Positions 17,207 to 26,721 are shown, counted from the stretch's first letter. The stretch: DNA of 34,104 bases from Akkermansiaceae bacterium (GCA_026461385.1 JAPJNB010000134.1:1-34104); one strand, 5' to 3'. A program made the numbers and translations. Notes: generated from the letters alone by a model not told the origin.

Positions 17207-19606
17207 ATGGAGACCTTGAAACCCACTATTCATTTCCGCAGGTACGCTGCAATCATTGCGTCCGCTTGTTGGATCTTGCCGCTGCATGGCGCTGAGCCTC
17301 AGGGAAATAACCACCTCTCTGGAGTCAAAAGTACCCCGCTCAAGGGGGCCATGGACGAAGCCCACGAAATCCTTTTGAAGGGTGACGAAGCTTACCGTGC
17401 TGGAAGATACACCGATGCCATTGAAGCCTACGCAGGGGCTCGTGATCTGATCCCTAACGACACCGCCAATGCCGCGTGGCATGCTGCCGCTACCGAGCGG
17501 TACGCCCAAGCCTCAGTCGAACAAGCTCGCGAACTCGCTCGCAAAGGTGACCTCGCTGCCGCAAGAGCCATCATTGATCAGGTGCTGAACGCTTCAGCCG
17601 CTCCAAAAAACACCGAAGCCCTCGCATTCCGCGCTGAACTTGACGACCCAATCCGCACCAACCCAGCACTCACAGCGGAACACGCCAGACAAGTCGATGA
17701 CGTGCGCCAATTGCTCTACACGGCGCAAGGTGCATATCAGCTCGGGAAATTTGATGAAGCAGTGTCGACCTACGAAAAAGTCCTGCGCACCGACCCCACC
17801 AACACCGCAGCCCGTCGCGGCATGGAGCAAGTTGCAGCCGCAAAGAATGGATACCACAAAGCCGCCTACGACGATACCCGGGCCGAGCTGCTTGGGCAAG
17901 TTGACAGCCAATGGGAACTCGCAGTTCCCAAGCCCGAAGACGTTCCTTCACTCGCCGACCCCGGCAGCTCTGGCTCAGAATCTTTCAAGCTGTCAGTGAA
18001 AAATAAGATCGAACGAATCATGATCCCCAAGATCATGCTCGACCAAGTTTCCCTCAGCGAGGCCCTCGACTTCTTGCGGCTCCGTGCCAGCGAAAACGAC
18101 ACGTTCGAGCAAGACCCCGCGCAGAAAGGGGTGAATTTCACGGTCAATTTGGGATCGCCTGATTCTCCAGCCGCCGCCCGGGTTTCTCGACTCCGCTTCG
18201 ACCTCAGACTCACCAACGTGCCACTTTCTCAGGCTCTCAAATACATCACGGAAACCACCCGCACGACCTACACCACCGATGACTTTTCCGTGATCATTTC
18301 CCCTCCGGGATCTGCGTCTGCCGAGCTGATCTCCCGCACGTATCGAGTGCCTCCAGACTTCCTCAGCAATCTGAGCAGCGGCGAAGGCGCATCGGCGGCG
18401 ACTGATCCCTTTGATGCCGCTCCTGCGGCCAAAGGCCTCTTGCCAAAACGCCTCAGTGCCCAAGAGGCACTTGCAAACCAAGGGGTCACTTTCCCCACGG
18501 GGGCCTCGGCAAATTATAGCCCAACGACCAACACGCTGATTGTGGTGAACACCACCGCAAACCAAGATTACATTTCCCAAGTCATCGAGACGATCACCAA
18601 GGCTGACCCCGTAATGATCGCCGTCCGCGTCACCATGATCAAAGCCGAACAAACCCGGCTTCAAGAACTTGGATTTGATTGGCTCCTCGACAACGCCACC
18701 TTCGGTGGGTCCAGCGGGAGCGGCTCGAACTTAAACCTCTCTGGAGGAACCCAAGGCAATGGCGGAGACTTGAGCGATATCGTCCCACCACCGGGCGGCG
18801 TGAAAGGCAACCCGATCACCGCGGCCAACCGCAGCGGTGACGATGCCATTTCAACCGACTCAATCGACAACTTGCTCACCAATCAATCCGGCACCCAGAC
18901 CAACAACCGCGCTCCGGGCGTGCTAAGCGTTTACGGCAACCTGAGTAAGGCAAAATTCCAAATGCTCATGAGAGGTCTGGATCAGAAAACGGGAGTCGAC
19001 ATCATGGCTCAGCCTTCGGTAGTCACCCGCAGTGGCCAAGCTTCCTCGATCGGGATGGTTCGTGAGTTCATGTACGCAACAGAGTATGAACCACCGGAAA
19101 TCCCAACCAGCGTCGGCTCGGGCGGAGGAACTTCCCCGGTCACCCCAGCCACCCCAACCGCCTTCCAGAAAAAGGATGTCGGAATCACTCTTGAGGTCCT
19201 GCCAGTGGCCGACGCCGATAAACACTTCGTCTCGGTCACCCTCAGCCCGAAATTCAGCGACTTCGATGGATTTGTAAACTATGGTAGTCCAATTCGGTCG
19301 ACCCAACAAACCATACTTGGCTCGCAAACGATCGAATTGACCAAAAATGCCATCCTCATGCCGATCTTCAGCAAGCAAGCGATCTCGTCCTCGGTCGATC
19401 TCGCCGATGGAGCCACCATGGTGGTCGGCGGTCTGATGCAAGAAAGCGTTCAGAATGTGGAGGATCAAATCCCAATCCTAGGCGGCATCCCCATTGTCGG
19501 GCGACTATTCCAATCCAAGGCAAGGAAGCCCGTCACCACCGCCATCGTTTTCCTTGTGAACGTTGAACTCATGGACCCCACGGGCCATCGCTACCGCGAC
19601 CGCTGA
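17207..19606 (+). CDS. Secretin-family outer-membrane protein with N-terminal TPR region (PilQ/GspD-like)
   Basis: The 799-residue protein begins at ATG 17207 (GGCGGA 8 bp before); the frame is open from 17147. Residues about 1-29 form a signal peptide ending LHGA before EPQ. Residues 45-215 are TPR-like helices (GDEAYRAGRYTDAIEAY; GAYQLGKFDEAVSTYEKVLRTDP). Secretin N-domains follow (MLDQVSLSEALDFLRL; TNTLIVVNTTANQDYISQVIETI). The beta-barrel secretin domain ends VGGLMQESVQN and IPILGGIPIVGRLF. Gly/Ser-rich inserts occur at about 495-540 and 640-660. The layout resembles the TPR-secretin of Akkermansia pili (Amuc_1098 type). No pilM/N/O/P or assembly ATPase genes are adjacent, so the system it serves is unknown. 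It is followed by an AsmA-like gene after 37 bp. Confidence 0.88.
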   Translation: METLKPTIHFRRYAAIIASACWILPLHGAEPQGNNHLSGVKSTPLKGAMDEAHEILLKGDEAYRAGRYTDAIEAYAGARDLIPNDTANAAWHAAATERYAQASVEQARELARKGDLAAARAIIDQVLNASAAPKNTEALAFRAELDDPIRTNPALTAEHARQVDDVRQLLYTAQGAYQLGKFDEAVSTYEKVLRTDPTNTAARRGMEQVAAAKNGYHKAAYDDTRAELLGQVDSQWELAVPKPEDVPSLADPGSSGSESFKLSVKNKIERIMIPKIMLDQVSLSEALDFLRLRASENDTFEQDPAQKGVNFTVNLGSPDSPAAARVSRLRFDLRLTNVPLSQALKYITETTRTTYTTDDFSVIISPPGSASAELISRTYRVPPDFLSNLSSGEGASAATDPFDAAPAAKGLLPKRLSAQEALANQGVTFPTGASANYSPTTNTLIVVNTTANQDYISQVIETITKADPVMIAVRVTMIKAEQTRLQELGFDWLLDNATFGGSSGSGSNLNLSGGTQGNGGDLSDIVPPPGGVKGNPITAANRSGDDAISTDSIDNLLTNQSGTQTNNRAPGVLSVYGNLSKAKFQMLMRGLDQKTGVDIMAQPSVVTRSGQASSIGMVREFMYATEYEPPEIPTSVGSGGGTSPVTPATPTAFQKKDVGITLEVLPVADADKHFVSVTLSPKFSDFDGFVNYGSPIRSTQQTILGSQTIELTKNAILMPIFSKQAISSSVDLADGATMVVGGLMQESVQNVEDQIPILGGIPIVGRLFQSKARKPVTTAIVFLVNVELMDPTGHRYRDR

Positions 19607-19643
19607 GGCACCACCTCCACCATTTTCCCCCTCTTTTCACCAG

Positions 19644-21179
19644 ATGCAATCTCCCGAACACGAACCTGAGAACTACTCATTTGATGAGATGATGGAACGT
19701 CTCAAGCAGCATTCCTCCGATGCCGCAGATGACGGGAGATTGATCACTCGCGTTGACGGTAGCGAGGCCCTTCGCGTCCGCAAACGCAAACGCCGGACGA
19801 AACAACCCGAAAAAGAGCGACGCATCAAAACTCGTCGGAACCGCATCATTCAACTTTCAGTCATCATGGCAGTCATCTTACTGCTGATCCTTGGGGGCGG
19901 AATCGCAATGGTCTACGTCAACGGAACATCATTCCGCAAGGACCTCATCGAAAAAATCTCGACATCGACCGGAGCCTCGGTGGACTTGCGACAATTCCGC
20001 ATGAACCCAAAAACGGCCAATGCAGGGCAAATTTCACTGGATTGGCCTGATGGCAATGTCCTCAAAAATCTCATCATGTACGGGGCGAATGCTGAGGTAT
20101 TCCCATCCAGCTTCCTCGGAGATACGATGGTAGGCGAGGAATTCACCGCTCCATCCGGAATTCTTGCGCTGCAGATCCCCACCCTTGGCCAGCCCACCCG
20201 AAACACCCAACCGTCGGCGGCAGAAATCCCCATCCAGTTCAAATGCTACCGGATCTCCAGACTGGATCTCACCATCGGGCCCACCCAGAACCCGATGCTC
20301 CGCCTCTTAAAATCCCAGTGCTCGCTCTACCCCAGTGGCTCAAGCGCTCCCACCCAACTGCGCATGAACCAAGGCGAGCTCACCATCCCCGGCTGCCCAA
20401 AGCTTCACTTGGAACGCGCCCTCATCGAACTTCAAGGCGACAACGCCCAAATCATCGGAATGCGCCTCTCCCAAAGTGCGGACAAATCTGGCTCACTCGA
20501 ACTTTCAGGAGCGGTTTCACTCTACGAACCGGAACATCGGTCGACCCTCGCAGTCGAACTCCATTCCCAGGAAATCAGCGCCCTTGGATTTCCCTCCCTG
20601 ACCACCTTCGTCAACGGGCGGGTCGATTCCCCTCCCTCTGCAATTTCCAACACGCTCTCATTCCTGCCGACCGCCACTCCAAAAGTTACCCTTGAAGTTG
20701 CATTTCAGAATTCTGCCGATTCTGCCATCACCCTCCAAGGGTTCCCCTTCCTCTCAAACCTATCAACCCTCCTCAGAAGCACTTGGTTCAAGCAACCCAA
20801 ATTCAATGCCAAGGCCCGAGGAGTTCTTCTCCGTGAAAACAACTCGGTGACACTTCGTGACCTCGACCTCGAGAGCAAAGGCCGCATGGCACTCACCGGC
20901 ACCCTCTCCATCGCCGAGGATCAAACCCTTTCAGGTGACTTGCAGGTCGGTATCCCTGAAGTCTTAATTGATGAATCAAAAAGCTTGCGGCTTAAGGCGA
21001 CGTTTGGGCAAGCCCGCGGAGGGTATTGCTGGGTGACCGTGACCCTCGGAGGCTCCGTTCCCTCACCCAAGGACAACTTTAAAGATCTATTCTCAGACGC
21101 GGTCATCGCACCACTCGACCAGCCGATTCCCGGAGGATCCCCAGGGTCGACCTTCGAGGAACTCACTCGCCCGAAATAA
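19644..21179 (+). CDS. Single-pass membrane protein with AsmA-like periplasmic domain
   Basis: The 511-residue protein starts at ATG 19644; the frame is open back to 19563, where it overlaps the secretin 3' end. Residues 1-67 are cytoplasmic and very basic near the membrane (KRKRRTKQPEKERRIKTRR). Residues about 68-92 form one transmembrane helix. The remainder is a large beta-rich exported domain whose C-terminal part (LRDLDLESKGRMALTGTLSIAEDQTLSGDLQVGI) resembles AsmA/DUF748-type repeats that bridge the envelope. The specific family is unrecognised. Adjacency to the secretin suggests a joint envelope role, possibly as an inner-membrane partner. This is inference. Confidence 0.75.
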   Translation: MQSPEHEPENYSFDEMMERLKQHSSDAADDGRLITRVDGSEALRVRKRKRRTKQPEKERRIKTRRNRIIQLSVIMAVILLLILGGGIAMVYVNGTSFRKDLIEKISTSTGASVDLRQFRMNPKTANAGQISLDWPDGNVLKNLIMYGANAEVFPSSFLGDTMVGEEFTAPSGILALQIPTLGQPTRNTQPSAAEIPIQFKCYRISRLDLTIGPTQNPMLRLLKSQCSLYPSGSSAPTQLRMNQGELTIPGCPKLHLERALIELQGDNAQIIGMRLSQSADKSGSLELSGAVSLYEPEHRSTLAVELHSQEISALGFPSLTTFVNGRVDSPPSAISNTLSFLPTATPKVTLEVAFQNSADSAITLQGFPFLSNLSTLLRSTWFKQPKFNAKARGVLLRENNSVTLRDLDLESKGRMALTGTLSIAEDQTLSGDLQVGIPEVLIDESKSLRLKATFGQARGGYCWVTVTLGGSVPSPKDNFKDLFSDAVIAPLDQPIPGGSPGSTFEELTRPK

Positions 21180-21343
21180 GGCGGACGGCTTACCCCCCTG
21201 CGGCGGAAAACTCACCTTCCCCCTGAGAGCCATAAATTTCCCAAAGAAGAGCATGGCGCTCGGATCAATTATGGTTCAGTGTAGTAGACGGATAAGGCAT
21301 TTCCAGCCGACTTCCGTTGAACCAATTCAAACTCAAGAAAACC

Positions 21344-21931
21344 ATGCAAACCGCCAACGTCAATCTTCCGATCACCGTTACGATGCGACACGAGCAAGTG
21401 ACCGATTCGCTTCGCGGTCATGCCAACAAAAAAATTGAGGGACTGCACCTCGACTACCCGCGGATCATCGAGGCAAAGGTAATTCTCGATGTCCAAAAAA
21501 ACCGCCACATCGCGGAAATCATCCTGTTTTGTGCAAACCACATCACCATCGAAGCGCAGACGGAAGGTAAGGACATGTACGCCGCTCTGGATGAAACCAT
21601 TGAGAAAATCGCTCGGAGAATGCGCAAACACAAAACGCGCTTGCTCAAACAACATCGCCCACACCGAAACGAGTCGATCCGTCATCTTGAAGAGCGCATC
21701 TTTGGCCAAGAGGCCCTCGACCACCCAGAAGACGCGATCCTCGACCCAACCCCTCTGGTGATCCACCCAGAAAACTATCCGATCAAAACGATGTTCAAAG
21801 AAGACGCAATCATGCAGCTCGAGCTTTCAGAGAAACCATTCGTTCTCTTCAAAAACTCCCGCCATGGCACCCTCTCGATCGTCTATCGCCGAAAAGATGG
21901 CGAGTACGCGTCTCTCACACTCACCGACTGA
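21344..21931 (+). CDS. hpf: Long-form ribosome hibernation promoting factor
   Basis: This is a 195-residue HPF of the long type, which dimerises 70S ribosomes into inactive 100S particles. Residues 1-105 form the S30AE domain (NLPITVTMRHEQVTDSLRGH, later basic RRMRKHKTRLLK). After a linker, residues about 140-190 are the C-terminal dimerisation domain (MFKEDAIMQLELSEKPFVLF, STLxIVYRRKDG-like pattern). ATG 21344 gives the usual N-terminus; an upstream TTG at 21317 is possible. A 164-bp upstream gap separates it from the AsmA-like gene; no clear promoter was identified. It is convergent with the GlcD-like gene 20 bp away. Confidence 0.92.
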   Translation: MQTANVNLPITVTMRHEQVTDSLRGHANKKIEGLHLDYPRIIEAKVILDVQKNRHIAEIILFCANHITIEAQTEGKDMYAALDETIEKIARRMRKHKTRLLKQHRPHRNESIRHLEERIFGQEALDHPEDAILDPTPLVIHPENYPIKTMFKEDAIMQLELSEKPFVLFKNSRHGTLSIVYRRKDGEYASLTLTD

Positions 21932-21951
21932 ATGTTTGGCGATCGACCAAC

Positions 21952-23379
21952 TCAGGGAAAGGAAAGGAACTTCCCTGGGTTGAGAATCCCATTCGGATCA
22001 AGCGCACTTTTCACGGCTCGGTGACTTGCGTAGGAAACCTCGCCAAGCGCCTTGCGGATCCATGGCTTCTTCGCCAGACCGACGCCGTGCTCGCCCGTAA
22101 TCGCGCCACCGTGGTCGAGAACCCACGAAAAAAGCCGATCGAGCACCGCATCTGCATGAGCTCTCACCTCAGGATTTTCATAATCACGAACCATTAGATT
22201 CGTGTGAATGTTGCCGTCTCCCGCATGGCCGAAGCACGCGATCGGAATGCCCGTTTCCTGCTCTAACTGACGAGCAAATGCCACCAACTCCACCAGCTTG
22301 GACCGCGGCACGACGATGTCCTCGTTTAGCTTGGTTAGACCCGTATCGCGAAGCGAAAACGAAAATTCACGCCGCAACTTCCAAATCCGCTCACAGGACG
22401 CCTCATCCGGAGCACGCTCGATGAAGGTCGCACCCACCTCACCTAGCAAACGCTGAAGCTCGTCGATCTCCGCCACAACCGCCGCAGGACGACCATCGAC
22501 CTCGACGATCAAGTGAGCATTTCCTTGAGGGAACACGTCCGCCCCAAGTTTCTTCCGAGCCGCTGCTAGAGTGAAGCTGTCGGTGATCTCCAACGCAGAT
22601 GGCAGGTGCCCCGCATGGAGAATCGCCTGAACCGCAGCGGCCGCCATTTCAAACTCTGGAAAAATCGCAGCAAGCATCGCTCGACTCACGGGCTTCGGGA
22701 TGAGGCGGACGGTGATCTCTGTCACCACCCCCAGCATGCCCTCGGAACCAGTGAAAATACCTAACAGATCAAAGCCCGTTTTATTTTTATGCAGCCGCCC
22801 ACCAGTACGAAGCACTTCGCCACTTGCAAGAACGACCTCTAACCCTAAAATGTAACTGCGAGTCACACCGTACTTCAAGCACCGGGGACCACCCGCATTG
22901 GTGGCCACATTCCCGCCGATCGAGCACTCCTTCAAGGAGGCAGGATCTGGAGGATACTCCCAGCCCACCGCATGAGCCGCATCCTGCAAATCCTTGGTGA
23001 TCACCCCCGGCTGGACGATCGCCACCCCATCCTCTGGGTGCATGCCCAAGATGCGATTCATCCGGACGGTGGAAAGCACAATGCCACCTTCAACAGGGAC
23101 ACAACCACCCACATAGCCATAACCTGCACCACGGGTCGTAACTGGAATTTTCCGCTCATTGGCAAATCGCAGAACCGCCGAAACATCAGCCGTTGACTCG
23201 GCAAAAACCACGAGGTCAGGAGGATGACTGGCCGACCACTTGTCAGCAGAATGAGCCGCGATTGCATCTGCCGATGAGGCAACTTTATCCCTGCCGATGA
23301 GGGCAGCAATCGATTCTAACAGAGAACTTGGATTCATGCTGAAATAAAAATGACATCCCGTGGACGAGCCGCCACTCAT
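21952..23379 (-). CDS. FAD-linked 2-hydroxyacid oxidase, GlcD-like
   Basis: This is a VAO/PCMH-family flavoprotein of 475 residues (461 from ATG 23337). The N-terminal FAD_binding_4 domain shows VTTRGAGYGYVGGCVPVEGGIVLST, IVQPGVI, and ECSIGGNVATNAGGPRCLKYG. The C-terminal FAD-oxidase domain shows CFGHAGDGNIHTNLM with the metal/substrate histidines, GAITGEHGVGLAK, and LDPNGILNPGK. These are hallmarks of glycolate oxidase subunit D and D-lactate dehydrogenase-like enzymes. glcE/glcF are not adjacent, so glycolate versus D-lactate is undecided. ATG 23379 overlaps the upstream GT35-like gene's stop by 4 bp (ATGA), suggesting coupling. Confidence 0.9.
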   Translation of the reverse strand: MSGGSSTGCHFYFSMNPSSLLESIAALIGRDKVASSADAIAAHSADKWSASHPPDLVVFAESTADVSAVLRFANERKIPVTTRGAGYGYVGGCVPVEGGIVLSTVRMNRILGMHPEDGVAIVQPGVITKDLQDAAHAVGWEYPPDPASLKECSIGGNVATNAGGPRCLKYGVTRSYILGLEVVLASGEVLRTGGRLHKNKTGFDLLGIFTGSEGMLGVVTEITVRLIPKPVSRAMLAAIFPEFEMAAAAVQAILHAGHLPSALEITDSFTLAAARKKLGADVFPQGNAHLIVEVDGRPAAVVAEIDELQRLLGEVGATFIERAPDEASCERIWKLRREFSFSLRDTGLTKLNEDIVVPRSKLVELVAFARQLEQETGIPIACFGHAGDGNIHTNLMVRDYENPEVRAHADAVLDRLFSWVLDHGGAITGEHGVGLAKKPWIRKALGEVSYASHRAVKSALDPNGILNPGKFLSFP

Positions 23380-25037
23380 GCATAGATTTTTTTGTAATAC
23401 TCGTCCGCCATCCGGTCCGCATCGAAGAACGGAACGACATCATTCATTCCCGCTAACACCGTTCGATTCCACTCCTCTGGATGATCGTAATAAACTGGTA
23501 GAATTTTTTCATTCATGAGCTGATAGAAACCCAGCAAATCATGGCGATCCCGATCTCCGGGAGTGAGTGACGCATCCGCAGGCGGAATGATGAAGGCGTT
23601 TTCTCCATCACGGGCGAACTCACAAATCCACCCGTCATAGGTGGAGAGGTTGATCGATGCATTCATGGCCGCAGACATCCCTGATGTTCCAGAAGCTTCG
23701 CGAGTGACCACCGGGTTATTTAACCAAACATCCGAGCCGTTCTTCAACAACCGGGAAAGCTCGAGTTCATATCCAACCAGCACCGTCGCATTCGGGTAGT
23801 CTTTGGTGAGTCGAATCAAATGATTGAAAGTATCGATCGCCGCATAATCAAATGGGTACGGCTTACCCGCCCAAATGATCTGAACTGGGTAATCATTGTT
23901 TTGCAGCAATTCACGGAACAGGCGGACATCACGCGCAATCAAATCGGGGCGCTTGTAATCGGCAAACCGCCGGGCCCAAACGATGGTCAACACCTTGGGC
24001 TTGAATAGCTTGCCCGTTTGGTCGGCCACCACTCGGAAAAGCCGCTCTTTCAGCTCCCGCTTGCGATGCACCAATTCCTCGGCATCTCCTCGCACCCGCG
24101 CATGTTCCAGCCCATGATCCACCCAGTATTTTTTATTCTGCGCATTCGTGACGTGGGTGATTTCGCAGATGTTAGGAAAACTCTCCCACATGTGGCGGGC
24201 CACCTCACCGTGAAGTTTCGAGACCCCATTCGCGATGCGGGCAAGCCGCAACGCCGCGAGGGTGTGGTTAAACTCGTCGCCTTCGATCCCAGTGATCTGG
24301 CGAACCTCCGCCTCACTGACGCTACCGAAAAACGAGAAATCCGAGAGCAAACTCAAAGGGTGCTTTTCGTTTCCCGCCTCCTCCGGAGTGTGGGTGGTGA
24401 ATACCAAGCGTTTTTTGACCTCATCGAGGCTGAGGTGCTTTTCATAAAGATGAAATGCTGCGGATAAGCCGTGCGCTTCATTGAGATGCCAAACCTCGGG
24501 ATCCACACCAAGTTCATCTAACAAGCGCGCACCCCCGGCTCCTAAAATGATGTATTGGGCGACACGCCGCAAATGGTCATGATCGTAAAGTCGGTGCGTA
24601 ATGGCTCGCGATAAGCTATCGTTTTCCTCAATGTCCGTGGTGAGGAAAAACATCGGCACGGTGTTGAAGATATCCCCCGCGAGGAACATGGCCTTCACCC
24701 AAACCGGATGGCCATGAACGGGCACAGTGAAACGAATTCCGGTATCTTGGAGGAAAGCGTATTCTTTGCGGCGGAACTGAACCGCCAACTCGCGGTCCTC
24801 CCCTCGGGCTTGATTGTAGTAGCCATACGTCCAGAGAATCCCAATCCCACAAAGATTTTGGCGCAAATCCGCAGCGGACCGCATGTGGGACCCCGCAAGA
24901 AATCCTAGCCCTCCCGAATACACTTTGAAGCTTTGGTCGATGGCAAACTCACAGGAGAAATAGACTACGCTTTTCGCATATTCAGGTGCGATCTCGTAAT
25001 GATGAGCGAATGGAGTCGGCAGGAAAGAGGAAGCCAT
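23376..25037 (-). CDS. Alpha-glucan phosphorylase homologue (GT35-like, short form) without the PLP lysine
   Basis: The 553-residue protein matches the short alpha-glucan phosphorylase branch: FAIDQSFKVYSGGLGFLAGSH (residues 31-51), EVWHLNEAHGLSAAFHLYE, VFTTHTPEEAGN, ARRFADYKRPDL (355-366), IIWAGKPYPFD and ILPVYYD. In GT35 enzymes the pyridoxal-phosphate lysine sits in a GTSGMK-type motif. Here the motif reads EASGTSGMSAAMN with Ser455 in its place (codon 23673-23675 on the minus strand, TCT). Without the Schiff-base lysine, classical phosphorolysis is doubtful; the protein may be a non-PLP glycosyltransferase, a regulator or inactive. The frame is intact and not decayed. It overlaps the glcD-like gene by 4 bp. 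Confidence 0.88.
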   Translation of the reverse strand: MASSFLPTPFAHHYEIAPEYAKSVVYFSCEFAIDQSFKVYSGGLGFLAGSHMRSAADLRQNLCGIGILWTYGYYNQARGEDRELAVQFRRKEYAFLQDTGIRFTVPVHGHPVWVKAMFLAGDIFNTVPMFFLTTDIEENDSLSRAITHRLYDHDHLRRVAQYIILGAGGARLLDELGVDPEVWHLNEAHGLSAAFHLYEKHLSLDEVKKRLVFTTHTPEEAGNEKHPLSLLSDFSFFGSVSEAEVRQITGIEGDEFNHTLAALRLARIANGVSKLHGEVARHMWESFPNICEITHVTNAQNKKYWVDHGLEHARVRGDAEELVHRKRELKERLFRVVADQTGKLFKPKVLTIVWARRFADYKRPDLIARDVRLFRELLQNNDYPVQIIWAGKPYPFDYAAIDTFNHLIRLTKDYPNATVLVGYELELSRLLKNGSDVWLNNPVVTREASGTSGMSAAMNASINLSTYDGWICEFARDGENAFIIPPADASLTPGDRDRHDLLGFYQLMNEKILPVYYDHPEEWNRTVLAGMNDVVPFFDADRMADEYYKKIYA

Positions 25038-25302
25038 GGTAACGAATGAATGATGAACCGATACTGTCGGAGGTCTCTAGGAAATGCGAGGAAATGAATC
25101 GGTGAATTGCTGACCAACCTGCGACGGCTCGATCGGATCATGCACGAGCAAGCGTCTTCAAAACGTTGGAGTTGATGATGCAGGATTTCCGCTAAAATGT
25201 CGAGACTCCTGCGCAAACGGCGAACAATTCCGTGGCCCAAGCGAACATCGCCCCAAAAAATGAACCGCCCAACGCGAGACTCACCACCCCCACAGCCGGA
25301 AT

Positions 25303-26370
25303 TCAGCGAGCAGCCAGTTTGGCGCGAACCCCCTGCAAGGGTTGCTCGATCCAGCGCCACGACGCCCATGCCAACCCCCACGTCACGCCCGCAAACGCAA
25401 CCATCCTCAGAGCCACTCCCGCCCAGTTGCCAAAATCATCACCCCACAAAAACCAGAAAATTTTTCCTGCGACCAATGGCGCAAGATTGTGGAACAAGTA
25501 AATCCCGTAAGATACCCGACCGATCCTTTGAAGGATTGGATGCTCGAGCACACTCTCTAAGATTCCTGAAAATCCGACCGATCCGCACGCAATGAGACCG
25601 CAAAGCCCCACCGCCAGCAGAGTTTGCTGGAAGGACCGCAGCCCCCAAGTGCCCCAGCCCAGCGAATGAGCACCAAAAATGGCCGCGTAGCCCGCAACCG
25701 CCGCCACGGCTACCACGCGCAGCCCACGGCTCTCCATGGACATGCCTCGGTGCACCGCAAGCGCAAACAAAGCGCCCACCCCGAAGTAATCAAATGACGC
25801 CCAAGTCAAAAGATGCCGCCATGGCACGTTTTGCAGGATGCTATCTTGAAACATCCGCGACAAAGGCGCTACGGCCGTGAACACCAGGATCGTCGCGAGC
25901 ATTGCCCTCCTCGGAAGGAACCAAATCACAAACGGCCACATTAGGTAAAATTGATGCTGCATGGCCAAAGACCAAAAATGGTTGGTGCCCATCGGCCAAT
26001 ACCCCAAGCATGCCATGTGGATGTTTGAAAGCTGCAGGACGTACCAGCCGAGCGCCGCGTGAACATCCGGGGCCCATAGCAACCACGCCAAACCCAACGC
26101 CACGTAGTAGGGTGCCAAAATCCGCAACCCCCGCCGGATCTGATAGTTTTTTAAGGCCTCGAGCCGCCACGGCCCGCCCAACATTTCAAACCGATCCCGC
26201 TCGCGGAGCAACGAACCGGTGATCAGGTACCCCGTCAGCACGAGAAAGAAAAACAAGAACACCTCGAATGGAAAAAACCGATGCCAGCCCAAAGGGCACC
26301 AATGGTCCCAGCAAATCGCCAGAATCGCGACTGCCCTTAGCCCATCCAATTGCACTGCACGACCATTCAC
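25303..26370 (-). CDS. Integral-membrane acyltransferase, family 3 (OafA/YrhL type)
   Basis: This 355-residue polytopic protein opens with VQLDGLRAVAILAICWDHW, the acyltransferase-3 signature with the conserved His22-Trp pair in helix 1. RRGLRILAPYYVALGLAWLL follows near 88-107, and about ten hydrophobic helices are visible. SYGIYLFHN near 295 and WRWIEQPL near the C-terminus are further family landmarks. Such enzymes O-acetylate envelope polysaccharides, peptidoglycan or lipids; the acceptor is not predictable. It is followed by a 265-bp non-coding stretch (25038-25302) in which nothing convincing was seen. Upstream lies the repeat island. Confidence 0.9.
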   Translation of the reverse strand: MNGRAVQLDGLRAVAILAICWDHWCPLGWHRFFPFEVFLFFFLVLTGYLITGSLLRERDRFEMLGGPWRLEALKNYQIRRGLRILAPYYVALGLAWLLWAPDVHAALGWYVLQLSNIHMACLGYWPMGTNHFWSLAMQHQFYLMWPFVIWFLPRRAMLATILVFTAVAPLSRMFQDSILQNVPWRHLLTWASFDYFGVGALFALAVHRGMSMESRGLRVVAVAAVAGYAAIFGAHSLGWGTWGLRSFQQTLLAVGLCGLIACGSVGFSGILESVLEHPILQRIGRVSYGIYLFHNLAPLVAGKIFWFLWGDDFGNWAGVALRMVAFAGVTWGLAWASWRWIEQPLQGVRAKLAAR

Positions 26371-26487
26371 TCATGGGTTGAAACCATGAACTGCGGCCGC
26401 TTGCACGCGTTTTTGCATCAAACCGCGCAAATATCCTACAGATACCGCGCCAGCAGCACGTGGGAATCGCAAGGAACGTCCGTAGCC

Positions 26488-26510
26488 GGCTTGGTCTGGA
26501 AAACCAAGCC
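26488..26510 (+). repeat. Perfect 8-bp inverted repeat
   Basis: GGCTTGGT and ACCAAGCC enclose the 7-nt loop CTGGAAA. No T-run follows on either strand, so it is not an obvious terminator. Confidence 0.6.
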
Positions 26511-26530
26511 CTTGCCCTTGCCTTCATTTT

Positions 26531-26689
26531 CCCAGACAAAATGCAAGATTCACCGCAGAATCAGAGATTGTGGAGAACGATTGGGGTGGCAATAGGGGTG
26601 GCAATAGGGTGTCGCTTCAGTACGTCCGTGAAACTTAAAAACTGAAGTGGAATCCCCTCGCCTTTGGATTTGATCCAATTGACTTGGCC
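26531..26689 (+). repeat. Direct repeat, copy 1 (about 159 bp)
   Basis: The copy runs from CCCAGACAAAATG to GACTTGGCC and shares long identical blocks with copy 2 (26750-26891), including GTGTCGCTTCAGTACGTCCG and GTGGAATCCCCTCGCC. It is longer mainly because the 12-mer GGGTGGCAATAG is doubled here (from about 26584) and because of an AAAACTG insertion after GTGAAACTT. Confidence 0.85.
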
Positions 26690-26721
26690 TACCATTCATT
26701 GTCTTACATTGTCCCATTCAT

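Noticed and set aside
17993..18664. 223-codon minus-strand frame inside the secretin gene
   Set aside because: Antisense to conserved secretin domains; low-complexity Arg/Gly composition.
24965..25381. 138-codon minus-strand frame over the acyltransferase 3' end and the GT35-like start
   Set aside because: It overlaps two confident genes on the same strand and has no domain; only the 25038-25302 part is free.
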